A DNA stretch of 64,000 nt, taken from contig KN817528.1 of the NCBI GenBank assembly GCA_000827495.1, positions 310,001 through 374,000 of the forward strand, read 5' to 3'. The translations under genes were made by a program, and so were the position numbers. Origin of the DNA: Hypholoma sublateritium FD-334 SS-4 (taxonomy: Eukaryota; Basidiomycota; Agaricomycetes; Agaricales; Strophariaceae). Shown piece by piece: positions 34,942 through 46,610 of the stretch; position 1 is the first letter of the stretch, and every line of letters begins with the position of its first letter. The notes beneath the pieces are model-generated. The model did no database searches and was not told the DNA's origin. It saw only the letters and a list, made by a program, of their open reading frames with translations.

Positions 34942-37159
34942 TTAATCATCTGACTGACCAGCCGTGATAACATCATCTGTAAAAGCATTAGTATTAGATC
35001 CTTCTCCGCGATAGGGGCGAGGCTTACCGATCTTGAGGACTTGGCGCACGAGCTATGGAAAAGAATTTGTCAACTTTGTATTGGCAGAAAGTGAAAGGGG
35101 TCCTACCTGAGTAGCTAGCAGATATTGTTGCCGCTTGGAAATGAGGGGGTCGTACACAAACTGATCCCTCATATCTACGAATGGCAATAGTTGAGTATGC
35201 AGTACACAAGGGTTGAGGGGCAACATACCATTATTACCACGACCATTGCAGTCAATGCCCAGGCGAGAGTTGTTTTCGAGGACTTGCCGGCTGCGCACTT
35301 CAGTGAGAGTTTCGATGGGTGACAGGCCGCTGTTTTCAGCGAGTGCGAGGGGGATAGAGTCTAGGGCTGATGCGAATGCCCGCATGGCGTATTGTTCGAT
35401 CGATGGGATCTAGAGAGCAAATCAGACGGAGCAATGGCAAGAAGCAAGGAACAGAACCGACTTCGTCAGCGGCCTTTCCTACGGCGATCGCACAGCTGAT
35501 GTCAGCGGAACCACCACCATAAACCACGCGGTTATCGACGACCAGATTGCGCACAACGCAGATGGCATCGTGCAACGCGCGTTTAGCTTCATCGACGATC
35601 TACACACGCAGCGCAAACGTCAGAATGAGAAAGAACAAACAATGCATAGCGTCATACCATCTTGTTGCTACCGCGCACGAAAATTGTGACAGCGCGTGTA
35701 TTCGCGCATTCTTCAATGACGAGCATCTTGTCACGAGTTGTACCGAAAGAGATCTCACGTACAATGCCAGCTTTTCCAAGCTTGGCTTCAGTGAGGTCTT
35801 CAAATCGAGGAACAATTCGTCCTTGCGTGGCAATAGCAATGAGCTGTAAATTGGATCAGCGACATATAATATGCTGGGTTTGATATCCGCAACTCACTTC
35901 GATTTCGGGACCTCCAACCCATCGCACAGCAGGCAACTCGTTTTGCATGAGCAAGTGGTTGGCCTCGTCATCGAAGCCCCACTGACAGATGACCAAGTTA
36001 GCGCCGGTATCCTTCACGCGCTTGATCATGTCTGCGAACTTCTCCCGCTCATATTCCTTCAGCTTCTTGTATTCCTCGACATTCGTGATGTCAAGTTTAT
36101 GCTTTGTCTTGGGGCGAGGGGGCTCAAAGGGACATGTAAGGATGGCCAAGCGGGCGTCTTTCACGACGCGGGGCATTTGCGGGTGTGACATATCTTTGTC
36201 GAGGAGCACTCCACGAATGAGTGTAGTGTCGGCCAAAGATCCGCCGACCTTGCCGTCAACTTTGATGAGATCGAAAGGAACATCGCGACGTTCAAGATCG
36301 GCAACAGCTAGGACGGCATCCACAGCGATTTGCGCAAATTGTGTGTGCTCTTTTGAAACACTGCGACGCGATGTTAATCGAGAAGAAAAGCCAAAGAAGT
36401 AAAGTGCTTACATCTTGCTTCCCAGGCTCGTCTTCGCGGTTTTGAGCAGGTTTTCAGTATCCTCAAGGCTGAAATCGACGCGGTCGGAGATGCGATCGAG
36501 ATGCTCAACAGCTACTGCACATGCACGATCGAAACCGTCGGCAATACGGATGGGATGTATGCCTCGGTCAAGAAGAGATTCACTTTGCTCAAGGAGAGCA
36601 CCAGCGAGAACTTTACTTTGCTGTAAGACAAAAACACGGAAATTAATGACTTGATTTGCGCACCAACAACACCTGTCGTTCCATCGCCTATCTCGTCATC
36701 CTGGCTTTTTGAGAGTTGCACGAGCAATTTTGCGATTTGATGCTCGACTTCCATCTGGCCTAGAATCGTCGCACCATCGTTCGTTACAGTGATTTCACCA
36801 TCCGCTGATATCAGAATTTTATCGAGCCCTAGAAACGAAGGAGTGCGGTCATATAGAAGTTTCACGGGACGAGGCTATGATTTGCTCACCCCGAGGTCCC
36901 AGAGATGTACGGATGATGTTGGCAACGGTTCGCGCGGCAAGTATGTGCGACTACGAATAGTATAAGAGCACTGGAAGGGTGATTTTGTGTAAACACACCT
37001 TGATCGCTTCTGTGCCATGAGTCCTTGTTTTTCTTGCTTGCTCGCGAAGGATGATGAACGGCCTTCCGTACTACGTGACGATGAGCCAAGGTTCTGAAAG
37101 GGTTCTAGTTAACTAACCTCATCCGTGGTGTAGACCGCAGAGTTTGGATCTATCGACAT
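34942..37159 (-). CDS. CCT5: Chaperonin TRiC/CCT subunit epsilon
   Basis: Start ATG 37159 ([14 protein letters not shown]) and stop 34942, with many short introns. Group II chaperonin signatures are present: [21 protein letters not shown] (nucleotide binding), [12 protein letters not shown] (ATPase), [15 protein letters not shown] and [13 protein letters not shown] near the C-terminus. Subunit-specific strings such as [13 protein letters not shown] and the ending [11 protein letters not shown] mark it as epsilon. The subunit forms part of the cytosolic double ring that folds actin, tubulin and WD40 proteins, including, in other fungi, PP2A regulatory subunits. It is divergent from the PP2A catalytic subunit gene across only 174 bp. 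Confidence 0.95.
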
Positions 37160-37333
37160 GATGCGGTACGTTCTGGGTGGGCGGAGGACGCGTCGTTCGC
37201 GAGTGATAATTCTGGACTTGTGACTGTGACTAACGTGACGACAAGTCGTCCAGCATTATCACTCCACCACCTCCAATCCCAGACAATCACCATCGTTTGA
37301 ATCATTTAAAACACTAGAAACACCAATTCACTT
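37160..37333. promoter_or_regulatory. Short divergent promoter shared by CCT5 and PP2A catalytic subunit
   Basis: Only 174 bp separate the two start codons. Shared control of the two genes is possible but inferred from distance alone. Confidence 0.5.
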
Positions 37334-38784
37334 ATGGAACACGAAATCGATGGCTGGATCGAACAGCTCAGTCAGTGCAAGCAGCTCTCAGAAGCGGACG
37401 TCAAAAAGCTATGCGACAAGGTGTGTGGATAAGGGTCCATCCACCAGCAACACAAGTTCTCTCTTCTTGCTGCCCCGGTTTCGCGATACTTGACTTCGAT
37501 TGTTAATATAATTTATCTATTAGACGCGGGAAATCTTGATGGAGGAGTCAAATGTGCAGCCTGTGAGATGTCCGGTCACTGTCTGCGGGGATATCCATGG
37601 CCAGTTCGTGCGTTCTGTTTCCTCAATCAACAAGCATGCTTCATGAGCTGAATGACCGCATGATATTGACCCCCATTGCGCATCATCGCGTGCGGTCCTT
37701 TCTGACACCGCTATCAGCACGATCTCTCTGAGCTCTTCCGAATTGGCGGCAATTCTCCAGACACAAACTACCTCTTTATGGGCGACTACGTTGATCGTGG
37801 ATACTATTCTGTCGAGACCGTAACATTGCTGGTCGCAATGAAGCTGCGCTATCGCGACCGGGTCACCATCCTTCGTGGAAACCACGAATCCCGACAAATC
37901 ACACAAGTTTATGGTTTTTATGATGAATGTCTCCGAAAATACGGCAATGCCAACGTCTGGCGCTTTTTCACCGACCTCTTCGACTTCCTCCCTCTCACCG
38001 CTCTCATTGATAACCAAGTGAGTAACGCACAGAAGTATTTGCCTGTCTACTCAGCGGAGCAATGCTGTCGTGTGCTGTGCCGCCTTTGATGCCTGAATTG
38101 GTTACATTTTGATCACATCGCGCATCAACGTTGGAATTACCTGTGCTCATTGGTCCCCTATAGATATTCTGCTTACATGGAGGACTCTCGCCATCGATTG
38201 ATACTCTCGACCATGTCCGCTCCATCGATCGGGTGCAAGAGGTTCCTCACGAGGGGCCTATGTGTGACTTGCTATGGTCCGACCCCGACGATCGCTGTGG
38301 ATGGGGAATATCGCCCCGTGGTGCTGGATACACTTTCGGCCAGGATATCTCAGAAGCATTCAACCATAATAACGGACTTACGCTCGTTGCACGAGCGCAC
38401 CAATTGGTGATGGAAGGTGCGTTCATTAATTCAGACCGCCGTCCCAGGCTCGTATCCATTCGATGATTATTTCCGAAACAATAGGTTATAGCTGGGGTCA
38501 AGACAGAAACGTTGTTACGATATTCAGTGCACCCAATTACTGCTACCGCTGCGGTAATCAGGCTGCTATCATGGAAATAGATGAAAAATTATCATATAGC
38601 TTGTACGTTACAAGCACTTCTTTCACTGATTCTTATTCTCATCTTTAATATTAATACCAGCCTACAATTCGATCCAGCCCCGCGGGCCGGGGAGCCTCTT
38701 GTCTCGCGACGTGTACCTGACTACTTCCTGGTAAGCATGCTCGCAATCGTTGCAGGATATGACCTCATTGCTTGCCACTAGTGA
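37334..38784 (+). CDS. Serine/threonine protein phosphatase PP2A catalytic subunit
   Basis: ATG 37334 gives [20 protein letters not shown]. The phosphatase signatures follow in order: [70 protein letters not shown] and [10 protein letters not shown]. These supply the two-metal site and catalytic histidine. The protein ends RRVPDYFL, the conserved tail carrying the phosphorylated tyrosine and carboxymethylated leucine that control B-subunit binding. The intron 38731-38781 (51 nt) follows the last leucine codon, and the final exon holds only TGA 38782-38784. Other introns include a long one (38018-38163). The neighbour CCT5 is divergent. Confidence 0.95.
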
Positions 38785-39625
38785 TGAAACGACATGTCAT
38801 GTTAATAACGTACATACCTTAACCGTGTACAACCCTATTTCCAAGTCAGCAAGATATATACCTTTCACTCCAATTCATTCTTTCTTTCTTCACTGGCTTC
38901 CCATTTTTCGAACAATTAGTAGACAACTACTTAATGTCTGGATCATCAGGTTTGAAATGGACCTTTCTTATGTGTTCAGTTTATTGGCGGTATGCTAGGG
39001 CGTTGATGCTAGTCACCAAGTTGGCCAGAATATCTCACTGCGCGGACAATCTACGCCTCGAGATGTCGTAGGCTTTTTATGGTGGCGCAGAGAGAAGTGT
39101 CCATCGTGTTCCGATACGTCAAACATGGCAAATATCTTTCTTTCTGGGAGTCGCATATGTATATAGGTGCATATCGAATACGGATCCAACTGAAGATCGA
39201 ACTGAAGCTCCAAGACCGAATTTTCAAATCTGAAGGAACGCCTTCATATCGCTCCGTACCTATCGGTCGTGTGCTCACAGGATCAGTGACATCATGGGAG
39301 TTCGACATGATGATGGAGTGAATGTAAATAGGTGGAAAAGACCCGAGTCGAAGAGTCAAAGGAACCGAGGTGAGAATGTACTGACCAAATGCCTCAATTA
39401 CCGGCTCGGCCGTCTGCTGCTTCGTCCGCGCTACACAAAGACCATGTTATATGGTTCATGAAGTTTGCATATCTGAATCGTTGAAATGTAAGCATATGGA
39501 AGTGAAGGCTTTCTAGTCACTCCGATGGTGAAAAGGGCAAAGCCCAAGAAGTGTTGAGTTTGAAATGTTGAACTACTAAGGCTCCAGGTTGGGTATCATC
39601 TGAATAAGTATTCTAGGTGACATAT
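38785..39625. other. Convergent 3' regions, PP2A and CRAL-TRIO genes
   Basis: 841 bp. Frames at 39051-39359 (minus) and 39079-39321 (plus) show no family motif. Nothing else is recognised. Confidence 0.45.
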
Positions 39626-41021
39626 CTACTCGCACCCCGCATCACCCCCTGAAGGAGCATCGACAGCGTCACCAGCAATAGCGCCTGCAGATATTGTTGT
39701 TGACACAGACGGTCCGCTGGGGGCGGTCGCGGACGGGCCCTGGTCCTGATGCGAGTGATCATGTCCATCCGACATAGAGCGCGACGCATCAACCTTCTCG
39801 AGTACATCTTCAGCGGCGGCCGACACAACGACCGCCACGTCAGGTATTGCCGTCGCGTTCACCGCGGGAGGCGCGATGTCGGGCTCTGGCACTGCAACAA
39901 CCTCGACGTCGACCTCGGCCTTCTTGTCCGAAACGTACGTCTTGTACGCCCACTCACTGACCCCGACGCAAGCACCGAGCGAACGCCAGTTCTCCATCCA
40001 GGCCTTGGAACGCACATTGCACATGGCGACGAGGTCCGCCCAGTACTGGTCGTGCTTGTACTCGAAGTTGCACTCCCCACCCCACTCCTTCATCGCCATG
40101 TCCGTGGTAAACAAACCGTCTTTGAAGATCTCCGGGTTGAATTTGACCTTTTGACGCGTGATAGGGTCGACGAGCGGCATGACGACCTTGAAGAAGGCGT
40201 TGACGAGGAAGGGGACGTTGATAATGCAGGCGAGCCCCAGACGTTCGGGGTAATGGTTCTGGAGGATGCTGAGGACGGCGTACGCCGTTGTCAAAGCTGG
40301 GTTTTTGCCCCTGTCGCCAAAATTTATGAGCAGGGCAAGGTTCCTAGAGGAAACGCGGTTCAGCGACATTCTATGGCGGTTGGATATGTATATTATTTAC
40401 TCAACACCAGGTTCCATGAGATCCACGCCGCGCTCAAGCATCCAAACTGCAAACTGGATTTGGCGCGTCGCATCTGAAGTGTTTTGGCGACTAGGGATCA
40501 TGTAGAAAGCAGGTTTCCCTGTCTTATCATATCCAAATAATATCTCCTTCCCAGTGACTGCCTAGAATACAGCGCATCAGTATGTAATGTTTAATACGAA
40601 TTGCTTTGAGACGCACCTCTGGCTCAACATGGTTCGCGTTGACCAAGTCGTAAATGCCAAACTCGCGGCGCCATATCAGCGTAGCCTCTAGTCTCTGGAC
40701 AGCTGTTACGACTTTCCATTTGGAAGCGCGTAGGTACCTTCAAATAGAGTGTCAGACGCGTCATTCAGTCTCTGACGAGCACTGCACGCACCGAAGCAGA
40801 CACTCGCGCGATAGCCAGAACTTCTCGTCATCTGTGAGCTTGCCGTCCTTCTCGTTTGGCAGAGCATACTCAGGCTCGCTTTTCGTAAAATACTCTAGGA
40901 CTTCATTGTACATCTTCTGCTCCGAGTCCGGGAGAGTCGCGTGAGGGTCATCTTTGCAGGTCGTCGGAGGTGGATGTAGTGGGAGGTAAGTAGTCTTGTT
41001 GGTCGTGGTAGTATTCGACAT
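39626..41021 (-). CDS. CRAL-TRIO (Sec14-like) lipid transfer protein
   Basis: Start ATG 41021 (MSNTTTTNK) and stop 39626. The N-terminal CRAL-TRIO-N helix bundle reads ECLLRYLRASKWKVVTAVQRLEATLIWRREFG. The lipid-binding lobe follows, with KEILFGYDKTGKPAFYMIPSRQN, LLINFGDRGKNPA, HYPERLGLACIINVPFLVNAFFKVVMPLVDP and the closing KEWGGE. A low-complexity tail of about 100 residues rich in A, V, S, D and H has no known role. The nearest family members are Csr1/Pdr16-type phosphatidylinositol transfer proteins. Ligand and location cannot be told from sequence. Confidence 0.9.
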
Positions 41022-41452
41022 TATTAAATAACGCGACTTCGATCAAACTGCAGCTGTCGGCTGTGCCTTGATAAATGGTTCCGTCGAAAGTTCAGATATA
41101 TGTATGTAAGTACACCTGATTTTGAGGCCAATGGTAAGAACAGGAGTAGTGGAAAGCAAAGGGCGTCCGAGAGTCTGCTGATCCCATATTTTCGGTTTGG
41201 ACCAATCACATCGACCACAGGGTCGCAACGTAAGCGCGTTTCTCTGGCCGTCCAACGTCTGTAAGTACTTTTACCCGTTATAAGTAGGCAACAACTAATA
41301 CGCATAGTACGGTACAGACCGAAATCCTATTCATTATGGAGAAACGCGTATACATACAACAAATTAATCCTGGCAATCCACGTGCCCTGCCATGTCCAGA
41401 GCTACTGACCGCCAGCCAGTGCAGTACTTAGTATACAAGAGCCCATCCACGC
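41022..41452. other. Intergenic region upstream of CRAL-TRIO gene
   Basis: 431 bp with an AT-rich stretch (atatatgtatgtaag) near 41095-41110 that may serve as a TATA region for the CRAL-TRIO gene. No coding signal. Confidence 0.4.
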
Positions 41453-43608
41453 TCACGACTCCGAGCCCTCGTTGATCACCGTATGCCGAAGGGGCGATGG
41501 CTGCGACATCAGCGGCAGTGGGGTACCAGTTGCATCCGCTAACGCAGTTGTCAGCGACATCGAGCTCGCCGTGGATCGCATAGACCCCGTGGTTGCCGTG
41601 TGGTACGTGTTCGTCGTGCTTTCTTTGCTCTCCTTACTACCCTTGCTCCCCGTTGTCGTCGACGCATAGCCATCGCCCCCCTGCTCGCCGAGCGCCTCCG
41701 AGCTGTCGTCGTTCGTCGACTGATCGTGGGCCGCATCGCCCACCATGCGCACGGTGTCGCCGCGGCGCATGAGTTCGCCAAGCTCCGTAGCGTTCGCGCG
41801 CCCGAACATCCCCGCGAGCAGCTCCGCCTGCGCGGACATGCTCGTCGGCCGGCTGCGTGGCTCGCTGCCCAGAAACTCGGACGAGCCCGCCCACGACCCC
41901 GCGAGCGTGTTGCGCGTTGGCGGCCTGCTCGACGCGCCACGATCGCGCTCCGCCCAGCTCGCCGCGCCGATGGTGCTCTGCATCTCGCGGGAGCCCATCG
42001 ACTCGATCGTCGGCATGCGCCGCACGTACGCGTTCATCATGCGCACGTGTTCGTCGGCGGGGTAGTTCTGTTCGTAGTCGTATGGCTGGACAGTGTGCGC
42101 AGCGGCGTTCGCGTAGAAATCGTCTCCGTCTTCGCCGTCATTACCACCAGCGTAATGATAATCTTGGTGCCCGTCTTCGACGGCGATATCTGGAGAATCT
42201 TTGCGCGAAGACGATCCAGATGTCTGGTGCGAGGATGCATCGTCGGAACGTGCAAAGCGAAGGCCTTCTTCGGTTTCGCGTGTGTACTGCGAAATGAGCG
42301 TGCGGAAGCGGTCTATGAAGCCACTATCGATCCGGTCGGTTTCGAATGGATTTGTAGTTGTGAAAGCGGTGGGGGTGTCAGTGGGTGCATTTTCTAGGCT
42401 TTCATCTGACACGGGGGAAGCTCGTGAACGCGAATTACGAAGTCGATTACGAGGAGATGACTTGGAAGAAAGTGTCAAATCCGACCCCTGCCGCTGTAAT
42501 GTAGGCTCTTGAGTCAGATGCGGCATTATAACCGATGATTGTGAGCGGCCAGGAATTAGAGGTGTTTCACAGGATTCCATTCGGTTATGTGATTTCTTGC
42601 TTTTCGCGTAGTGGGGATTTGCAGTTCTTCGAACAGGAGTAAATTGGGATGAAGAGGCAATGAGATGAAATGCAATCTGATGCAAGTTGAGTACCACTAG
42701 TTTCATTCATAAGAGTAAAGTTGGGCTCACAATGATAGTTAAAGTTGCCACCAAACGAAATAAAGATAAAGCAACCCAGCTTGCCCACGACCAGCTTCTA
42801 CGGTTGCATAGAGAATATGTTGTTGACCATATGAGGTCAACATCGAGGCTACATCGATGCCGAGTTTGGAGCTCGATGTCGGAACTTTTCCTCCAAACGA
42901 TGAGGAGGACAACATTGACAATGCTTGGCCCGAGAAGACAGCATGAAGCCATGTAATAAAGAGTTGCGCGAATAGACAGAATGGCGTTGACCGAGATTCC
43001 ATTCATAAGCAGAGTGGTTTGGAACATTGTCAGAATACTGCCGCAGGCTGCAAAGGCAAAGGATAATCCGGCAGCTGCTCCTAGTACCAGCGATACCACC
43101 TGGCCTGTTATACTTTGGTAGATCGTAAATGCAAGGAGATATCGGATTGTGCTATATATTGACCAGAGGGCTAGAAGCGCATGATGTAATCAATATCCTT
43201 TCCGAGTCGTAGTTGGTTGTAATTCGGAAGTGCTAGCTCACCTAGCAGAGTTTGTAGTATCCGCTTGCTCCATTGTCGTACTAACGGCCGTGTTAGAGGT
43301 TTCGCTGGGTGTGTATATGACTTTTTCTCTTTTAAAACGGATGGATCGCGGGACACTATTTGAGACCACCGAGGGAGCGCAAGATTCTGGTCAGAATCCT
43401 TGGATGGATGGGATCCAACATCAAAGTATTCTCCTGATGCGGGTGTGGCAGGTCGAAGAAGGGGTTCGTATGGTTGCGAATGCAGCGTCGTATTCGTGTG
43501 CAGAGTGGCACTTGAGACAGTTGAGATGTTTCTGGAATGTACTAGAGTGCCCTGAGGATCTGAGGATTCAGTGGTATGAGACACAGTGTGTCCTGATGAG
43601 TATGCCAT
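41453..43608 (-). CDS. Multi-helix membrane protein with long disordered tail, family unknown
   Basis: I chose ATG 43608 (MAYSSGHTVSHTTESS), the first ATG in frame; the stop is at 41453. An N-terminal Ser/Thr-rich region of about 100 residues is followed by WSIYSTIRYLLAFTIY, then four or more hydrophobic segments (VSLVLGAAAGLSFAFAA, LLMNGISVNAILSI, LLGPSIVNVVLLIV, WVALSLFRLVATLTII). After the splice at about 42724-42670, a tail of about 400 residues is rich in S, T, D and R with no fold motif, and includes YHYAGGNDGEDGDDF. Small cytosolic loops between helices are basic. I recognise no family. It diverges from the proline iminopeptidase across about 320 bp. Confidence 0.65.
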
Positions 43609-43932
43609 GATATTTGACACGTCTAAATATGCATGCGACAACGGTGGGCTCGGCGCGGTCGTGAAATGGGCAACGTGATAGAGTCGTAGGGCCTGTTGAA
43701 AGCGTTTAGGACGGTTTATATTGGAATTCTAAAATTCTTACAATCTTTCAGAGAAATTATCCAAGAAAACGCGTGAACAAATGGTTGAACGCGTAGAAAA
43801 GGAAGGGAACGTGCAAGGGAGGTGCGATGAACATCAACATGAACAGGGACTTCCCAATTAGGCGAGCATGCTTGACATTGGCTCCAACAAATAACAACAG
43901 CCCCTGGTGTGGGCCGAGCAGGCCTAAAATGG
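43609..43932. promoter_or_regulatory. Divergent region between membrane protein and iminopeptidase
   Basis: 324 bp between the start codons of two divergent genes. A short out-of-frame ATG at 43929 overlaps the presequence start of the iminopeptidase and could influence which start is used. Confidence 0.4.
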
Positions 43933-45878
43933 ATGCTCTCATTCGGATCTCCTCAGCTCCTACGCTCACTCAGTCGCGCGTTTCCACGCTCCCCCTCACT
44001 TTCATCCATTGCGAGACGAATATCTATGTATCCAATAAACGAGCCATTTGAAATTGGAAAACTCAAAGTTTCCAACATCCACACACTCTAGTAAGAGGCT
44101 TGTGTACAGTGTGGCTTGAAGTTCACCAGAGCTTATGGTTGGAATTATCTACTAGTTATGAGGTATCCGGAAATAAGACCGGTACTCCTGGTGAGATTGA
44201 CACGTTTCCACTAAAAGAGGATATCGAAATAACTGTATCCAGTCGTTTTTTTGCATGGTGGGTTCAGCAGTTCGCAGTATGATGACCATGACACAGATAC
44301 ATATTGTAAACTCCAGGGGGCCCTGGAGGTGGAGTAGATCCCACTGATCGCGGCTTCTTCAACCCCGACAAGTACAAGGTGTATACAGTCCAGACTCACT
44401 GTCGTTCAGTCAGTTGATGTCGCGGTCTATGACAACAGATTGTCTTGTTCGATCAAAGGGGTTCGGGACAATCGACACCGTCAGTTTATATATTCCACAC
44501 CTCAGTTCCTCGCCGACTCATCGCGATATGCAGGAGCGCATGTCTAGAGGAAAACACCACTTGGGACCTCGTCAAAGACATCGAGAAGCTCAGGGAGCTC
44601 CTCAAGATCGACAAGTGGCACGTTTTTGGCGGCTCCTGGGTAAGCTCGTAGATGCCCATTTCGGAGATCAATCTCACAGGAGCGCAGGGCTCGACCTTGT
44701 CACTTGCATACGCTCAAGTATGTCATTTTCTGCGTTCTGTATCTGGTCTTTCGGCTTAGCTTCTCTAGTCCCATCCCGATCGCGTCAAGACTCTGACTCT
44801 CAGGTATCTCTATAATTCTCGCTGTGGTCCACTGAAAAACATTGACTATATTTCAACTTTCGAGGGGGATTTTCACACTTAGAAAGAGGTCAGCCGGCTG
44901 TACCTCTCAAATATAGACATTGATGGCCGACTGTCTCCCGCACAGTGAACTTAAATTCTTTTATCAAGAAGGTGCTTCCCATTTGTTCCCGGAGGCATGG
45001 CAAGTTTGTTGCATTGCCTCGGTAGATACATGTTTAATTTTGATTTTAGGGATGAATACGTCGCCCCGATCCCCGAAGCAGAGCGCCAGGACATGGTCCT
45101 GGCCTACCATGCCCAGCTGAACTCAGTAGACGAGGAGACCCGGTTAAACGCCGCCAGAGCCTGGGCTAAATGGGAGTAAGTTCCCCCACAATGCATGGGT
45201 TTATTTACATATGGGCGGCGCAGCCGCAGATCCTCGCTCACTCTGTTCCTATGTAAATTAGGATGTGGACGTCAAAGCTATACGTCGACCCTGAACACGT
45301 CGCACATGCAGACAATGACAAGTTCGCCAAGTATACCTTTTGATTCAATTCTTGCTCTGCAAAAACTCATGTTTGACGACAGCGCATTTGCACGAATTGA
45401 GAATCACTACTTCGTCAACTGTGTAAGAAGTGAAGATTGAGGGCTCTGTTTTTGTCTAACACGCATGTGTCTGTAGGGATTTATGAGGGACGGCCAGCTA
45501 CTGGAGTCTCAAGAAATCGACAAGATGTAATCTTAGCTCCTCCGCTTCCATTTTCTAGTTCTGACTTATTTTTTGCAGTCGCCACATCCCAACAGTTGTC
45601 GTTCAAGGGCGGTACGACGTCATCTGCCCTGTAAGTTGATCGACCATTTCTCCAAGGGTCGCTCTCAAGGCTGTGTAACAATTTAGGCAACGACGGCCTA
45701 CGCCTTGAAGAAAGTGTTCCCAGAACTCACACTCCATATTGTGCCTGATGCTGGACACTCTTCCCGAGAACCGGGAATTGGCAAATTGCTGGTTGAAGTA
45801 AATTATGATATACATATAGTCTCTTTCGATGCACTAACCTATTTCTTACAGGCGACGGATGCTTTCGCTGATTTATAA
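43933..45878 (+). CDS. Proline iminopeptidase (S33), with possible mitochondrial presequence form
   Basis: Seventeen exons can be joined; from ATG 44026 they total 942 nt, 313 residues, the usual length. Exons include 44156-44190, 44243-44257 (15 nt), 44317-44378, 44439-44479, 44534-44639, 44688-44717, 44769-44803, 44865-44888 (24 nt) and 44946-44999. Motifs: VVFLHGGPGGG (oxyanion loop), DQRGSGQS, GGSWGSTLSLAYA (serine nucleophile), VVQGRYD (acid) and DAGHS (histidine). The enzyme frees N-terminal proline from peptides. The intron 45000-45049 is GC-AG. An in-frame ATG at 43933 adds MLSFGSPQLLRSLSRAFPRS and more, rich in R and S without acidic residues, like a mitochondrial presequence. Confidence 0.92.
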
Positions 45879-46610
45879 TTTGCAGTATATCAGAAATATT
45901 TGAAGGACTTCTGTTGCTCTGTTCTCGAATCTCCGCATTAAATCTGGTTTCCCTTGCTACTAAGCTAATCTGAATGATACCCAAGTATTTATCATACTCT
46001 GGATGATGTTCACAGGTACAGACATACTGCATACTGTGAGAATTCCCACGGCCACTGCGACGACATCTAAACTTCGAAATGCATGCTAACAGATTTACTA
46101 CCTCATCAACCCAGCCCCCATCAAACGCTTCCAGACACCAGCTGGCGGGAACATCACCAATGCATCATAGCATCATAGTTCGACTACGACAATCTGATAT
46201 GCTCACACGGTCTTATAGCAATCGAACTTGAGACAAGAACTGCATTTTTGTATGTGAGTGACAGTGATAGCGCAAGCGGCCTTCTATCGACTCTCGGCTA
46301 CGATTATTGGATCATAATACTGGACAAACACAGCAGTTGTCCCCACAGAACAGGGCGTTGCAATCTGCCTTTTCTTGGTCACTGCTTCGTATGAGTCTTA
46401 TTTTACAATCACTATAAGAAGGTTCGCTGACTGGGAATGATCCATAACAATCTTCCTCTCCCTTCGTCTCCCCGTTCTTTCTACATTATATTTATTCTTT
46501 TTCTGTTCTAATTTTCAGACCATACTCAACCCATACACTTAATCTGGCCGCCCTCAATCTTATCTTTCTCCTCCACTGCATAGGGTTCAGGGTTCAACGT
46601 GAATTATCCA
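45879..46610. other. Intergenic region upstream of the DUF6534 gene
   Basis: 732 bp. The last 150 bp are rich in pyrimidines (ttctcc, tcttttt). I saw no coding frame, repeat or RNA gene. Confidence 0.4.

Noticed and set aside
39749..40477. 242-codon plus-strand frame
   Set aside because: Antisense shadow of the CRAL-TRIO gene, which has clear domain motifs.
41600..42397. 265-codon plus-strand frame
   Set aside because: Antisense shadow of the GC-rich tail of the unknown membrane protein.
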